This document shows positions 51,808 to 60,238 of a stretch of 64,000 nucleotides of DNA, piece after piece. The translations under genes and the position numbers were made by a program. The DNA comes from Streptomyces sp. SCUT-3. GTDB taxonomy: Bacteria > Actinomycetota > Actinomycetes > Streptomycetales > Streptomycetaceae. How positions within the stretch are numbered: the stretch's first letter is position 1; every line of letters starts with the position of its first letter. Location of the stretch: contig NZ_CP046907.1 in assembly GCF_014083985.1 (NCBI RefSeq), positions 5,466,501 to 5,530,500 of the forward strand. The letters run 5' to 3'. Under the pieces are notes generated by a model. That model was not told where the DNA came from. It did not search any database and saw nothing but the letters and a program-made list of their open reading frames with translations.

Positions 51808-52432
51808 GTTCGCACTCGAACCCCACCGCGCCCTCGACGGAGCGCACCATCCGGGCGGCCACCGGGATCAGTGAGGTGTCCGGTATCCGCCCGGAGAGCG
51901 TCACCACGCCCGCCTCCACCGTCACGTCCACGCGGCAGGGGGCGGGGAAGAGGCGGGCGACGACCTCGTCGGCGACCTCCCGCGCGATCTCCTCGTCGGG
52001 GCGCAGGAACACCTTCAGCAGGTCGCAGCGGCTGATCACCCCCTTCAGCCGGCCCTGCGCGTCGACCACGGGGAGCCGCTTGACCCGGTGGTGCGCCATG
52101 ATCCGCGCGGCCTGCGGCAGCGTGGCGTCCGGGCGCACGGTGACGGCCGGCGTCGTCATCAGCTCCTCCGCGGTGACGGCGCCGCTCTTGAGCATCTCGT
52201 CCCGGTAGCGCATCTGCTCCAGCCGGGACGGCTCGGTGTCCCGGTACTCCTCCTTGGGCAGCATGTCCGCCTCGGAGACCACGCCGACCACGCGGCCGTC
52301 GTCCTCCACCACCGGCATCGCGCTGACCTTCCAGCGGACGGACGCCTGCACGATCTCCTTGAACGGCGCCGTCCTGCGGACCGCGACGACCGTGCGGGTC
52401 ATCACGTCGCCCACCGTGCGCATCCTGCTCAC
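51746..52432 (-). CDS. second CBS-pair/BON protein
   Basis: 228 aa from GTG 52432, which overlaps the flavodoxin stop (GTGA). CBS 1 (VGDVMTRTVVAVRRTAPFKEIVQASVRWKVSAMPVVEDDGRVVGVVSEADML), CBS 2 (LMTTPAVTVRPDATLPQAARIMAHHRVKRLPVVDAQGRLKGVISRCDLL) and a BON domain (VDVTVEAGVVTLSGRIPDTSLIPVAARMVRSVEGAVGFECEL) match the paralogue at 49017. The last residues are Pro-rich and lie antisense to the alcohol dehydrogenase end. Coupling to flavodoxin suggests a role in the same stress response. Confidence 0.92.
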   Translation of the reverse strand: MSRMRTVGDVMTRTVVAVRRTAPFKEIVQASVRWKVSAMPVVEDDGRVVGVVSEADMLPKEEYRDTEPSRLEQMRYRDEMLKSGAVTAEELMTTPAVTVRPDATLPQAARIMAHHRVKRLPVVDAQGRLKGVISRCDLLKVFLRPDEEIAREVADEVVARLFPAPCRVDVTVEAGVVTLSGRIPDTSLIPVAARMVRSVEGAVGFECELSPLPAAPPPAPRPAVPGGG

Positions 52433-52998
52433 GAGGCCCTCCTGCCGTGGTCCGCCGGCCGCGCCGGGCCGGCCGTGCGGGTGCCGGTCGTGCGGGTGCC
52501 GGCCGGCAGGCTCCGGGCGATGTCCTGCGCCCAGTCGTCGATCTCCGGCCAGTTGCGGAAGTCGCCGTAGCGGCCGTGCATCATCCGGTAGGCCAGCCGG
52601 CCGGCCCCGGGGAGGTGCTCCTTGAGCAGGGCCCCGGCGAACGTGCGGTGCTCCCGGGGACGCAGCTCCTCCCGCCACCGGGAGACCTCCCTCGGCTCGG
52701 GGGAGTGCGCCTCGAACCAGCCGCCGACGACCCTGGCCAGCCCCACGCTGAACAGCCACACGGGGCGTTCGGTCAGCAGGGCCCGGTTGCGCCCGACGAA
52801 GCGCGAGGCGTCCGGCAGCCACGCGTTCGCGTGGACGGCGCTGCCGAGCACGAAGGCGTCGTAGACGCCGGCGTCCCCGACGTCGGCCACGGGTCGGGCC
52901 TCCGCCGCGATCCCCGTCTCGGCGAGCACGAGCGCGACGCGCTCGGCGATGCCCCGGGTGGAGCCGTGCTCGCTCGCATAACCGACCAGTACCAGCAT
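52429..52998 (-). CDS. flavodoxin domain protein
   Basis: 189 aa from ATG 52998, GGAGGTGG 5 nt upstream. MLVLVGYASEHGSTRGIAERVALVLAETG is the FMN phosphate loop, DAFVLGSAVHANAWLPDASRFV the second FMN loop, and VWLFSVGLARV the third strand. It resembles the menaquinone-dependent protoporphyrinogen oxidase-like (HemG) flavodoxins. The C-terminal 25 residues are Thr/Arg/Pro-rich. It is the first gene of a two-gene operon with a dormancy-type box 73 nt upstream. Confidence 0.92.
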   Translation of the reverse strand: MLVLVGYASEHGSTRGIAERVALVLAETGIAAEARPVADVGDAGVYDAFVLGSAVHANAWLPDASRFVGRNRALLTERPVWLFSVGLARVVGGWFEAHSPEPREVSRWREELRPREHRTFAGALLKEHLPGAGRLAYRMMHGRYGDFRNWPEIDDWAQDIARSLPAGTRTTGTRTAGPARPADHGRRAS

Positions 52999-53070
52999 CT
53001 CGCCACCTCCGGCGCTGAGCTCCGGCTCCCCGTCCCTGTCTCCAGGGTCCGCCCGCGGCGCGGTTCCGGC

Positions 53071-53086
53071 CAGGGGCGTTGGTCCC
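53071..53086 (-). promoter_or_regulatory. candidate dormancy regulator box upstream of flavodoxin operon
   Basis: On the minus strand this reads GGGACCAACGCCCCTG, matching the site at 48878-48893 in 15 of 16 bases. Both face genes of the same functional block and lie at promoter distance, supporting a shared response regulator. Confidence 0.6.
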
Positions 53087-53336
53087 CGGGCCGGCGGCCG
53101 AAGGGCACGGCGGGGGAGAGGCGCGGACGCGGAGGGGCCCGGCGCGCGGGAGGCGGGCGGGCGGGGCCGGGGGGAGCGGCCTGGGGCCGGGGTCGTCTCC
53201 CCCCACGGAAACGACCCCGGCCCGGCCGGCCACCGACCGCCCGTCGGTGCCCGGCCCGTGCCGCTCCGGCCTGCGCCCGCGGGCGGAGGACCCGGCGGGC
53301 GCGGAGCGGCTCTTGACCAGTACAGCGGCGGCCCCT

Positions 53337-53373
53337 CCGAAAGTGTCACACCCCGCGGCGGTGACACTTTCGG
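53337..53373. repeat. perfect 13-bp inverted repeat with 11-nt spacer
   Basis: CCGAAAGTGTCAC (53337-53349) and GTGACACTTTCGG (53361-53373) flank ACCCCGCGGCG. The arms are far less G/C-rich than the surroundings, so chance is unlikely. It may be an operator for a dimeric regulator, a terminator, or part of a small element. Confidence 0.7.
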
Positions 53374-53659
53374 GACGCCCTTCGCTGAGACGAATGAACG
53401 GGCCGCCACCCGTTCGGGGCGGCTGGGGAAGGCCGCCCGCACCGCAGCCGTCCGGGTCCGCCCCTCCGGCAGGACCGGGGCGGCCGCGGTTCCCCCGCCG
53501 GGCCGGGCGCGCGGACGGCGGAGCGGGGACGGGGGGCCGGACGGGGCGGGGAAGCAGCGCTGACGAAGAGCGCCGGCCCCGGCCGGCCCCGCACCCGGCA
53601 GGGCCCGCACCCGGCAGGTCCCCCGGGGGCGGCCCCGGGACCGCCCGGCACACCCCGGC

Positions 53660-53713
53660 GGACCAGCGCGCGCCGACGGACCTGCGCGCGCCGGTGGACC
53701 TGCGCGCGTCGGT
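53660..53713. repeat. three 18-bp tandem units downstream of the cNMP-binding gene
   Basis: Units of GGACCTGCGCGCGCCGGT start at 53660, 53678 and 53696 with one to three changes each, ending 16 nt before the stop of the minus-strand gene. No coding role is apparent. Confidence 0.75.
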
Positions 53714-53729
53714 GGACCCGTGCCCCGGG

Positions 53730-54158
53730 TCAGACGCCCTGGAGGCGGGCGCGGGCCGCCTTCAGCCGGTGCCCGATCACCTCGGCGACGGCGAGCACCA
53801 GGGAGTGGCCCAGTACCGGGTCCTCCCTGCACATCCGCTGCACGGCGTCGGCGTCGAACTCCAGGGCCCGCACCGGGCTGAGCGCCTCGGCCCCCTGGTG
53901 CCAGGTGCGGGGCGGGAACAGCCAGGACCAGCCGAGCAGCTCGCCGGGCCCGATGGTCTCCATCGTCGCGGCCCGGCGCCCGGGCACGTGCATGTCAAGG
54001 GTCACCGAGCCGGTGCGGATCACCCAGAAGCGGTCGGCCGTGCCGCCCTCCTCGAAGATCCGGGTCCCGGCGGGGAAGGACACCTCCTTGGCGAGCTCCA
54101 TGAGTCTGGCACGGTGCTCGGCCGACAGCCTCGCCATCAGTTTCGCTTGGGAGTTCAC
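53730..54158 (-). CDS. stand-alone cyclic-nucleotide-binding domain protein
   Basis: 142 aa from GTG 54158, GGAGG 7 nt upstream. It shows a cNMP-binding beta-barrel: VSFPAGTRIFEEGGTADRFWVIRTGSVTLDMHVPGRRAATMETIGPGELLGWSWLF, then helix C (AEVIGHRLKAARARLQGV), where the protein ends. The usual PGE(L)-x-R-(S/T)A phosphate cassette is changed (GPGELLGWSWLF, no Arg), so ligand binding may differ from cAMP. There is no C-terminal HTH, unlike Crp/FNR regulators. Proteins of this type recur in actinobacterial stress regions. Confidence 0.9.
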   Translation of the reverse strand: MNSQAKLMARLSAEHRARLMELAKEVSFPAGTRIFEEGGTADRFWVIRTGSVTLDMHVPGRRAATMETIGPGELLGWSWLFPPRTWHQGAEALSPVRALEFDADAVQRMCREDPVLGHSLVLAVAEVIGHRLKAARARLQGV

Positions 54159-54371
54159 CGGTCTGCCTCCTTCGGCGCCGCGGTCACGACGCGGAACGCC
54201 GCGCGGCACCGCCGCGGTACCGCGCGGCGGCACCTGCACGTCCCCGGCGCGCGGCCCGGTGCACGGGGGTGCCGCGGTTCCACTGTGCGCCGCGCCGGAG
54301 GCGCCGGTCGAGAGTCCGAAAGTCCCTGTTCCCGGGAACACCGGACCCGCCGGAGGACGGGCCGGAGGAGC

Positions 54372-54419
54372 GGCCGCCCGGACGGGCCCGGGCGGCCGGC
54401 CCTCGTGCACCCGGAGGAG
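54372..54419. repeat. 48-nt direct repeat copy 1 (3' flank of the hydrolase gene)
   Basis: This stretch, ending at the hydrolase stop codon, matches the 3' flank of paaK at 55303-55350 with about eight mismatches (both begin GGCCGCCCGGACGG and share CCGGCCCTCGTG). The duplicated 3' flanks suggest a copied terminator. Confidence 0.6.
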
Positions 54420-55145
54420 TCAATCCGTTACGGGCAGGCACTCGGCGAGCAGGCCGACGACGTCGCGCCAGGCCCGCTGCGCGTGCAGTGGGTGGTGGCC
54501 GACGCCGGGGACCACGGCGTGGTCGACCGGCGGGTGGTGGAAGGCGTGCAGGGCCCCGCCGTAGACCACGAGGCGCCAGTCGACGCCCGCGGCCTGCATC
54601 TCGGCGGTGAACGCGTCCCGTTGCGCGGGCGGCATGATCGGGTCCTCCGACCCGACCCCGGCCCACACGGGGCAGCGGATGCGCGCCGCCTCGCCCGGCC
54701 GGCCCGTGGTCAGGGCGTTGACCGTCCCGATTGCGCGCAGGTCGACGCCGTGGCGTCCGAGCTCCAGCGCGATCGCGCCCCCGGTGCCGTAGCCGACGGC
54801 GGCGATCCGGTCGGGGTCGGCCCGCGGCTCGGCACGCAGCACGCCGAGCGCCGCGCAGCCGATGTCCCGCATCCGGTCGGGGTCGGCGAGCAGCGGCATG
54901 CAACGGGCCAGCATCTCCTCGGGGTCGTCCAGGCAGCGCCCGCCGTGGAGGTCGAAGGCCAGCGCCACGTATCCCAGTTCGGCCAGGGCGTCGGCCCGGC
55001 GGCGCTCGACGTCGCCGAGCCCCGGCCCCTCGGGCCCGATCAGGACCGCGGGCCGGCGGCCGGCACCGGCGGGGAGCGCGAGGTGCCCGATCATCGTGAG
55101 GCCGTCGGCCGGATATTCGACCGTACGCGTCGTGAACGTCGTCAT
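54420..55145 (-). CDS. dienelactone hydrolase family alpha/beta-hydrolase lacking the usual nucleophile
   Basis: 241 aa from ATG 55145. Fold features are clear: RPAVLIGPEGPGLGDVERRRADALAELGYVALAFDLHG, then the elbow AAVGYGTGG, VWAGVGSEDPIMP (acid), and VVYGGALHAFHHPPVDH (catalytic His). In the family the elbow is G-x-C/S-x-G-G; here the nucleophile position is Gly. Asp and His remain. The protein could be a non-hydrolytic or differently acting member. It lies downstream of paaK on the same strand but 200 nt away. Confidence 0.85.
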   Translation of the reverse strand: MTTFTTRTVEYPADGLTMIGHLALPAGAGRRPAVLIGPEGPGLGDVERRRADALAELGYVALAFDLHGGRCLDDPEEMLARCMPLLADPDRMRDIGCAALGVLRAEPRADPDRIAAVGYGTGGAIALELGRHGVDLRAIGTVNALTTGRPGEAARIRCPVWAGVGSEDPIMPPAQRDAFTAEMQAAGVDWRLVVYGGALHAFHHPPVDHAVVPGVGHHPLHAQRAWRDVVGLLAECLPVTD

Positions 55146-55302
55146 GGGACCGGACCGTAGTGATCGCCGGGACCGGCCGGGCCGGTCTTCGCCGTCGGCG
55201 GAACAGCGCGGGCGCGGGCCGGGGCGCGGGCGCCGTGGAAGGTTCCGGTTCCGGCGGGGCACGTCGGCGCCGGTGCGGCCGGGCCGCTCCGGCGGCACGG
55301 CC

Positions 55303-55350
55303 GGCCGCCCGGACGGACCCGGACGACCGGCCCTCGTGTCCCCGGGGGCG
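55303..55350. repeat. 48-nt direct repeat copy 2 (3' flank of paaK)
   Basis: The partner of 54372-54419, ending just before the paaK stop codon. Shared blocks are GGCCGCCCGGACGG, CCCGG and CCGGCCCTCGTG. Confidence 0.6.
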
Positions 55351-55351
55351 G

Positions 55352-56767
55352 TCAGTGGTTCCGCTCGTCGACCACGCGGCGGATCTTGCCGACCGAGCGC
55401 TCCAGCGTCTCCGGCTCGACGATCTCCACCTCCACGCTCACCCCGACGCCGTCCTTGACCTCCGAGGCGATCGCGGCGGCCGCGGCCGCGCGCTGCTCGG
55501 GGGAGGTGCCGGGACGGGCCTCGGCGCGCACCGTCATGTGGTCCATGCGGCCGCGGCGGGACAGGCGCAGCTGGAAGTGCGGGGCGACGCCCCCGGTGCG
55601 CAGCACGACCTCCTCGATCTGGGTGGGGAAGACGTTCACGCCGCGCAGGATGATCATGTCGTCGCACCGGCCGGTGACCTTGGCCATCCGGCGGAACGCC
55701 GGGCGGGCGGTGCCGGGCAGCAGCCGGGTCAGGTCGCGGGTGCGGTAGCGGATCACCGGCACGGCCTCCTTGGTGAGGGAGGTGAACACCAGTTCGCCCT
55801 CCTCGCCCCCGGCCAGGACCCGGTCGGTGAACGGGTCCACGACCTCGGGGAGGAAGTGGTCCTCCCAGATGTGCAGGCCGTCCTTGGTCTCGACGCACTC
55901 CTGCGCCACGCCGGGGCCGATCACCTCGGACAGGCCGTAGATGTCCACGGCGTGGATGCCCGCCCGCTCCTCGATCTCCCGGCGCATCTCCTCGGTCCAC
56001 GGCTCCGCCCCGAAGACGCCGATCCGCAGGGAGGTGCTGCGCGGATCGACGCCCCGGCGCTCGAACTCGTCGAGGAGGGTCAGCATGTAGGAGGGGGTGA
56101 TCATGATGATCTCGGGGCGGAAGTCCTGGATGACCTGCACCTGGCGGGCCGTCATGCCGCCGGACGCGGGGATCACGGTGCACCCGAGCCGCTCGGCCCC
56201 GTAGTGGGCCCCCAGGCCGCCGGTGAACAGCCCGTACCCGTAGGAGACGTGGACCTTGTGACCGGGACGGGCGCCGGCCGCCCGGAGGGAGCGGGCGACC
56301 ACGTCGGCCCACGTCGACAGGTCGTTGTCGGTGTAGCCGACCACAGTGGGGCGTCCGGTGGTCCCGCTGGACGCGTGCAGCCGGCGCACCTGCTCCGGGG
56401 GCACGGCGAACATCCCGAAGGGGTAGTTGTCCCGCAGGTCCGCCTTGGTGGTGAAGGGGAAGCGGGCCAGGTCCTCCAGGGTGCGGCAGTCCTCGGGGCG
56501 CACACCGGCGGCGTCGAAGCCGCGCCGGTAGAACTCCACGTTCGCGTAGGCGTGCGCCAGCGTCGCCCGCAGGCGGCGCAGTTGGAGCGCCCGCAGCTCC
56601 TCGACGCTCATCCGCTCCGCCGGGTCCTGCTCGGAGTGCGGGGGCGGGGCCGCGGCGGGGAGCGGGGCGGGGAGGGCGTCCGGCGCCGCTCCGGCCGCTC
56701 CGGCCGGGCCGGCCCCGGTGTCCGCTCCGGCTCCGACCCCGGTTCCGATCCCGGCGGGATGCGTCAT
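55352..56767 (-). CDS. paaK: phenylacetate--CoA ligase
   Basis: 471 aa from ATG 56767 with AAGGAGG 10 nt upstream. A low-complexity Gly/Ala/Pro leader of about 45 residues precedes the enzyme. Adenylate-forming motifs: LHASSGTTGRPTVVGYT (P-loop), SYGYGLFTGGLGAHYGAERLG, GAEPWTEEMRREIE, DIYGLSEVIGPGVA, then RDLTRLLPG and C-terminal DDMIILRGVNVFPTQIEE with SVGKIRRV carrying the catalytic Lys. It activates phenylacetate (or an analogue) with ATP and CoA as the entry to the phenylacetyl-CoA pathway. It is divergent from a 3-hydroxyacyl-CoA dehydrogenase gene over a PaaR-like operator. No paaABCDE oxygenase genes are in the window. Confidence 0.93.
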   Translation of the reverse strand: MTHPAGIGTGVGAGADTGAGPAGAAGAAPDALPAPLPAAAPPPHSEQDPAERMSVEELRALQLRRLRATLAHAYANVEFYRRGFDAAGVRPEDCRTLEDLARFPFTTKADLRDNYPFGMFAVPPEQVRRLHASSGTTGRPTVVGYTDNDLSTWADVVARSLRAAGARPGHKVHVSYGYGLFTGGLGAHYGAERLGCTVIPASGGMTARQVQVIQDFRPEIIMITPSYMLTLLDEFERRGVDPRSTSLRIGVFGAEPWTEEMRREIEERAGIHAVDIYGLSEVIGPGVAQECVETKDGLHIWEDHFLPEVVDPFTDRVLAGGEEGELVFTSLTKEAVPVIRYRTRDLTRLLPGTARPAFRRMAKVTGRCDDMIILRGVNVFPTQIEEVVLRTGGVAPHFQLRLSRRGRMDHMTVRAEARPGTSPEQRAAAAAAIASEVKDGVGVSVEVEIVEPETLERSVGKIRRVVDERNH

Positions 56768-56787
56768 GCCCTTCAGCCTCCTTGTGA

Positions 56788-56809
56788 ACCGACCGATCAT
56801 TCGGTTAGC
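56788..56809. promoter_or_regulatory. PaaR/TetR-like operator between paaK and the paaH-like gene
   Basis: ACCGACCGATCATTCGGTTAGC fits the palindromic PaaR (TetR family) consensus I recall from corynebacteria (ACTnACCG-n6-CGGTnAGT) with few changes. It also contains AACCGA/TCGGTT arms. It lies 20 nt before the paaK ATG, covering its likely promoter, and 180 nt before the divergent gene. Confidence 0.6.
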
Positions 56810-56991
56810 TGTGTCCGGCAAGTAATCCAGTCCGCACAGCACCTGTCAAGGGAACGGGCGCGACGGGAAGCACCAGGTCCGGTGCCCCCGCACGCCGTTC
56901 CCGCCCCGGCGCGGAGCCGACCGGGGCAGGGCGATACCGGCTGGGCCCGCAGCACCGGACACCGTCGCCGGCAGACCGAGGAGAGCAGATC

Positions 56992-57846
<855 letters not shown>

Positions 57847-57969
57847 CCGGGGGCGCGCCGGCCCTCCCGTTCCGGGAACCGCCCCGGCCCGCGGGGCGTC
57901 CCACACTGCGTGCACCCGCGGTCCGCGGGCAGGGCACGCACGTGGAGCACGGAGAGGCGGGGGCGCGCG

Positions 57970-58236
57970 GTGAGCATCGTCGGCTGGATCGTCCTGGGGC
58001 TCGTGGCCGGGATCGTCGCCAAGGTCCTGCTGCCGGGCAAGGACCCCGGAGGGCTCGTGGGCACCACCCTGACCGGGGTGGTCGGGGCGTTCGTCGGGGG
58101 GTGGACGTCCGACCGGTTCCTCGACCGGCCGGTCGAGGCCGGGTTCTTCGACCCGGCCACCTGGGTGGCCGCCGTCGCGGGCTCCCTGGTCCTGCTGATC
58201 GCCTACCGCCTCCTGTTCGGCCACTCGCGGCGCTGA
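57970..58236 (+). CDS. GlsB/YeaQ/YmgE family stress-response membrane protein
   Basis: 88 aa from GTG 57970. Three hydrophobic helices (GWIVLGLVAGIVAKVLL; LTGVVGAFVGGWTS; WVAAVAGSLVLLIAYRLLF) and the conserved GLVAGIVAK and GTTLTGVVGAFVGG motifs mark this small transglycosylase-associated family, often induced by osmotic or envelope stress. It stands alone 124 nt after the dehydrogenase gene, with GCACGGAGAGGCG as a possible ribosome region. Confidence 0.9.
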   Translation: MSIVGWIVLGLVAGIVAKVLLPGKDPGGLVGTTLTGVVGAFVGGWTSDRFLDRPVEAGFFDPATWVAAVAGSLVLLIAYRLLFGHSRR

Positions 58237-58287
58237 ACCGCGCGCAGGCCGGGGCGGACCCGGTTTCGCGGTGCGCGGCGCGTCGGG

Positions 58288-58305
58288 ACGGGGAACGGAC
58301 CCCGT
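58288..58305. promoter_or_regulatory. dyad ACGGGG-n6-CCCCGT upstream of osmC
   Basis: Six-base perfect arms around AACGGA, 50 nt before the OsmC start. The spacing and GGGGAACGGACCCC core distantly resemble the GGGACC...GGCCC boxes further left. It could be an operator or a leader hairpin. Confidence 0.4.
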
Positions 58306-58355
58306 GCGGTCGGATCATGTGAGGAAGCGCAACCGACATGCAGGAGGTAACCACC

Positions 58356-58781
58356 GTGGCCACCACGCGTACCGCCCACACGGTCTGGGACGGCAGCCTT
58401 TTCGAGGGAAGCGGCGTCGTCACCTTCGACTCGTCGGGGATCGGCGAGCACCCGGTCTCCTGGCCCGCCCGCGCGGAGGAGCCCAACGGGAAGACCAGCC
58501 CCGAGGAGCTCATCGCAGCCGCGCACTCCAGCTGCTTCTCCATGGCGCTGTCCAACGGCCTCGCCAAGGCGGGCACGCCGCCGACCCGGCTCAACACCCG
58601 GGCCGACGTCACCTTCCAGCCGGGGACCGGCATCACCGGCATCCACATCACGGTGGAGGGCCAGGTCCCGGGCATGGACGAGGCCGACTTCGTCAAGGCC
58701 GCCGAGGACGCCAAGGCCAACTGCCCGGTCAGCCAGGCCCTCTCCGGAACGACGATCACCCTGACGGCCTCCCTGGCCTGA
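58356..58781 (+). CDS. OsmC family peroxiredoxin
   Basis: 141 aa. GTG 58356 is chosen over ATG 58338 because AGGAGG (58342-58347) lies between them, 8 nt before the GTG. TRTAHTVWDGSLFEGSGVVTF opens the family. The two redox cysteines appear as IAAAHSSCFSMALS (about residue 62) and DAKANCPVSQAL (about 125). OsmC/Ohr proteins reduce organic hydroperoxides using lipoylated or thiol partners. It sits among stress genes with no coupled neighbour. A 12-bp-stem hairpin follows. Confidence 0.93.
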   Translation: MATTRTAHTVWDGSLFEGSGVVTFDSSGIGEHPVSWPARAEEPNGKTSPEELIAAAHSSCFSMALSNGLAKAGTPPTRLNTRADVTFQPGTGITGIHITVEGQVPGMDEADFVKAAEDAKANCPVSQALSGTTITLTASLA

Positions 58782-58804
58782 CCGGGGCGTCCGCGCCGGA
58801 CAGC

Positions 58805-58836
58805 ACCGCCCGCCCGCCCGTCCGCGGGCGGGCGGT
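58805..58836. terminator. hairpin after osmC, 12-bp stem
   Basis: ACCGCCCGCCCG (58805-58816) and CGGGCGGGCGGT (58825-58836) pair perfectly around 8 nt, 24 nt after the OsmC stop. The rest of the gap to 59084 is G/C-rich with no gene seen. Confidence 0.7.
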
Positions 58837-59084
58837 CCCCGTTCCGGGCATCGCCCGCCCCGCCCGCCCCGCCCGCGTCCGTCCACCCTCCGGACCCCGG
58901 ATGTCGGCCCGCTCTCCACCTGCGCCACCCCTGCCGTTTCCCGCGCGGGTGACGGAACGCGGGAGCGTGGCGCTGTAGAGAACGGGCGGGCAGGCCCCCG
59001 CCCCGGGACCCACGCCCGGGACCCCGCCGCGCGGCGCCCGGGCCGGCGTGCCCGGCGGACCGTGCGACGGTTTGGAGGAAGGCC

Positions 59085-59498
59085 ATGCACTTAGGGAGCA
59101 CGCCCACCGCGAGCACCGCGCCCCGTTGGGCCGAGGACATCGTGGACGTGGCGCGCGAGGGGGCGCGGTCGGAACTGGACTACTCGGTGGCGAGCCTGCG
59201 GTACGTGGACCGCGTCCTGGGCGAGATCCGCGACCAGAACCCGCCCGAGGGCCTGATGGACTCGATGCTGGTCGAGTTCGGCTGCTACCTGGGGGAGGTG
59301 CTCGTCCGGTGCGCGGGCGCGACCTGGGTCGACCTGGACGAGGGGCAGCGGGCCGGATTCGGCCGGGGGCTGGGGCTGCGCACCCCGGACGGGCGGCTGT
59401 GGGACCCGATCGGCGCGGTCGTCTCGTGGTTCGCCCGCAGGTCGGGGCAGTCGGCCCAGGCGTTCGTCCGTACGGCCTCGGTGGTCGCGCACCGCTGA
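59085..59498 (+). CDS. hypothetical protein with TTA codon at position 3
   Basis: 137 aa, ATG 59085 behind GGAGG. The third codon is TTA (59091-59093), so translation may need the bldA tRNA. The body is mixed helix/strand: WAEDIVDVAREGARSELDYSVASLRYVDRVLGEIR, then EFGCYLGEVLVRCAGATWVDLD, WDPIGAVVSWFARR and FVRTASVVA. I have a sense of similar actinomycete proteins but cannot name a family. It could be an immunity or stress accessory protein; this is speculation. Confidence 0.75.
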   Translation: MHLGSTPTASTAPRWAEDIVDVAREGARSELDYSVASLRYVDRVLGEIRDQNPPEGLMDSMLVEFGCYLGEVLVRCAGATWVDLDEGQRAGFGRGLGLRTPDGRLWDPIGAVVSWFARRSGQSAQAFVRTASVVAHR

Positions 59499-59593
59499 AC
59501 CGGCCGGGCGGGGAGCAGGGCCCCCTCGCGCCTCCTCCGCCGTGGCCGCGGAATGATCGTCGGCTCGGCGGAACGCCTGATGCACGCTCCGTG

Positions 59594-60238
59594 ATGGTGC
59601 AGTATGTGGGCGTGCATGGGGCAAACAGACACTCGGGCGCACAACTACCACCGGAAGAGGAGGGACTGGCCGCAGCGGTGGAGGAGGCGCGGGCAGGGGA
59701 CGAACTCGCCTTCCGCAGGGTCTACCGGATCGTCCACCCCCGGCTGCTCGCCTACGTGAGAACGCTGGTGGGCGGGCCGGACGCGGAGGACGTCACCTCC
59801 GAGGCGTGGCTGCAGATCGCCCGGGACCTGCACCGGTTCCGCGGGGACGCCGACGGGTTCCGCGGCTGGACCGCGCGCATAGCCCGCAACCGGGCCCTGG
59901 ACCACCTCAGGCAGGTGGGCCGCTCGCCGCTGCCGGGCGGCGACGAGTCCGACCTGCTGGAGATGGCCGACGGCACGGACACCGCGGACGAGGCACTGGA
60001 CGCCCTGGCGACCACCGACGTGGTGGCACTGATCGCCGAACTCCCCCGGGACCAGGCCGAGGCCGTGCTGCTGCGGGTGGTGGTCGGCCTGGACGCCACC
60101 AGCACGGCCCGGGTGCTCGGCAAGAGGTCGGGGGCGGTGCGGATGGCCGCGCACCGGGGCCTGAAACGGCTCGCCGGGCGGTTGGAGGCGCGGTGGCCGC
60201 GGACCGCGGGGACACGAACCGTGAAGGACGACTCATGA
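59594..60238 (+). CDS. ECF-type RNA polymerase sigma factor
   Basis: 214 aa from ATG 59594; GTG 59591 and later GTGs are alternatives. Region 2 is ELAFRRVYRIVHPRLLAYVRTLVGGPDAEDVTSEAWLQIARDLHRFRGDADGFRGWTARIARNRALDHLRQVGR. Region 4 is IAELPRDQAEAVLLRVVVGLDATSTARVLGKRSGAVRMAAHRGLKRL. The linker is acidic. Its stop overlaps the ATG of a membrane protein that looks like its anti-sigma partner. It probably directs a small stress or envelope regulon; target promoters are not known. Confidence 0.93.
   Translation: MVQYVGVHGANRHSGAQLPPEEEGLAAAVEEARAGDELAFRRVYRIVHPRLLAYVRTLVGGPDAEDVTSEAWLQIARDLHRFRGDADGFRGWTARIARNRALDHLRQVGRSPLPGGDESDLLEMADGTDTADEALDALATTDVVALIAELPRDQAEAVLLRVVVGLDATSTARVLGKRSGAVRMAAHRGLKRLAGRLEARWPRTAGTRTVKDDS

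Larger units (their letters stand above)
53087..53729. other. long intergenic region with dyad and tandem repeats, no gene seen
   Basis: About 640 nt between the flavodoxin promoter and the cNMP-binding gene. A large dyad and an 18-bp tandem repeat are listed separately. Open frames here are G/C-driven and lack family features or ribosome sites. A small RNA from the TTGACC at about 53313 towards the dyad is conceivable but unproven. Confidence 0.5.

Noticed and set aside
53660-53713. 18-bp tandem units considered as a CRISPR-like array
   Set aside because: Units are directly adjacent with no spacers, and no cas genes are present.
58338-58355. ATG start for the OsmC gene
   Set aside because: The strong AGGAGG site lies downstream of this ATG, so GTG 58356 is the better start.
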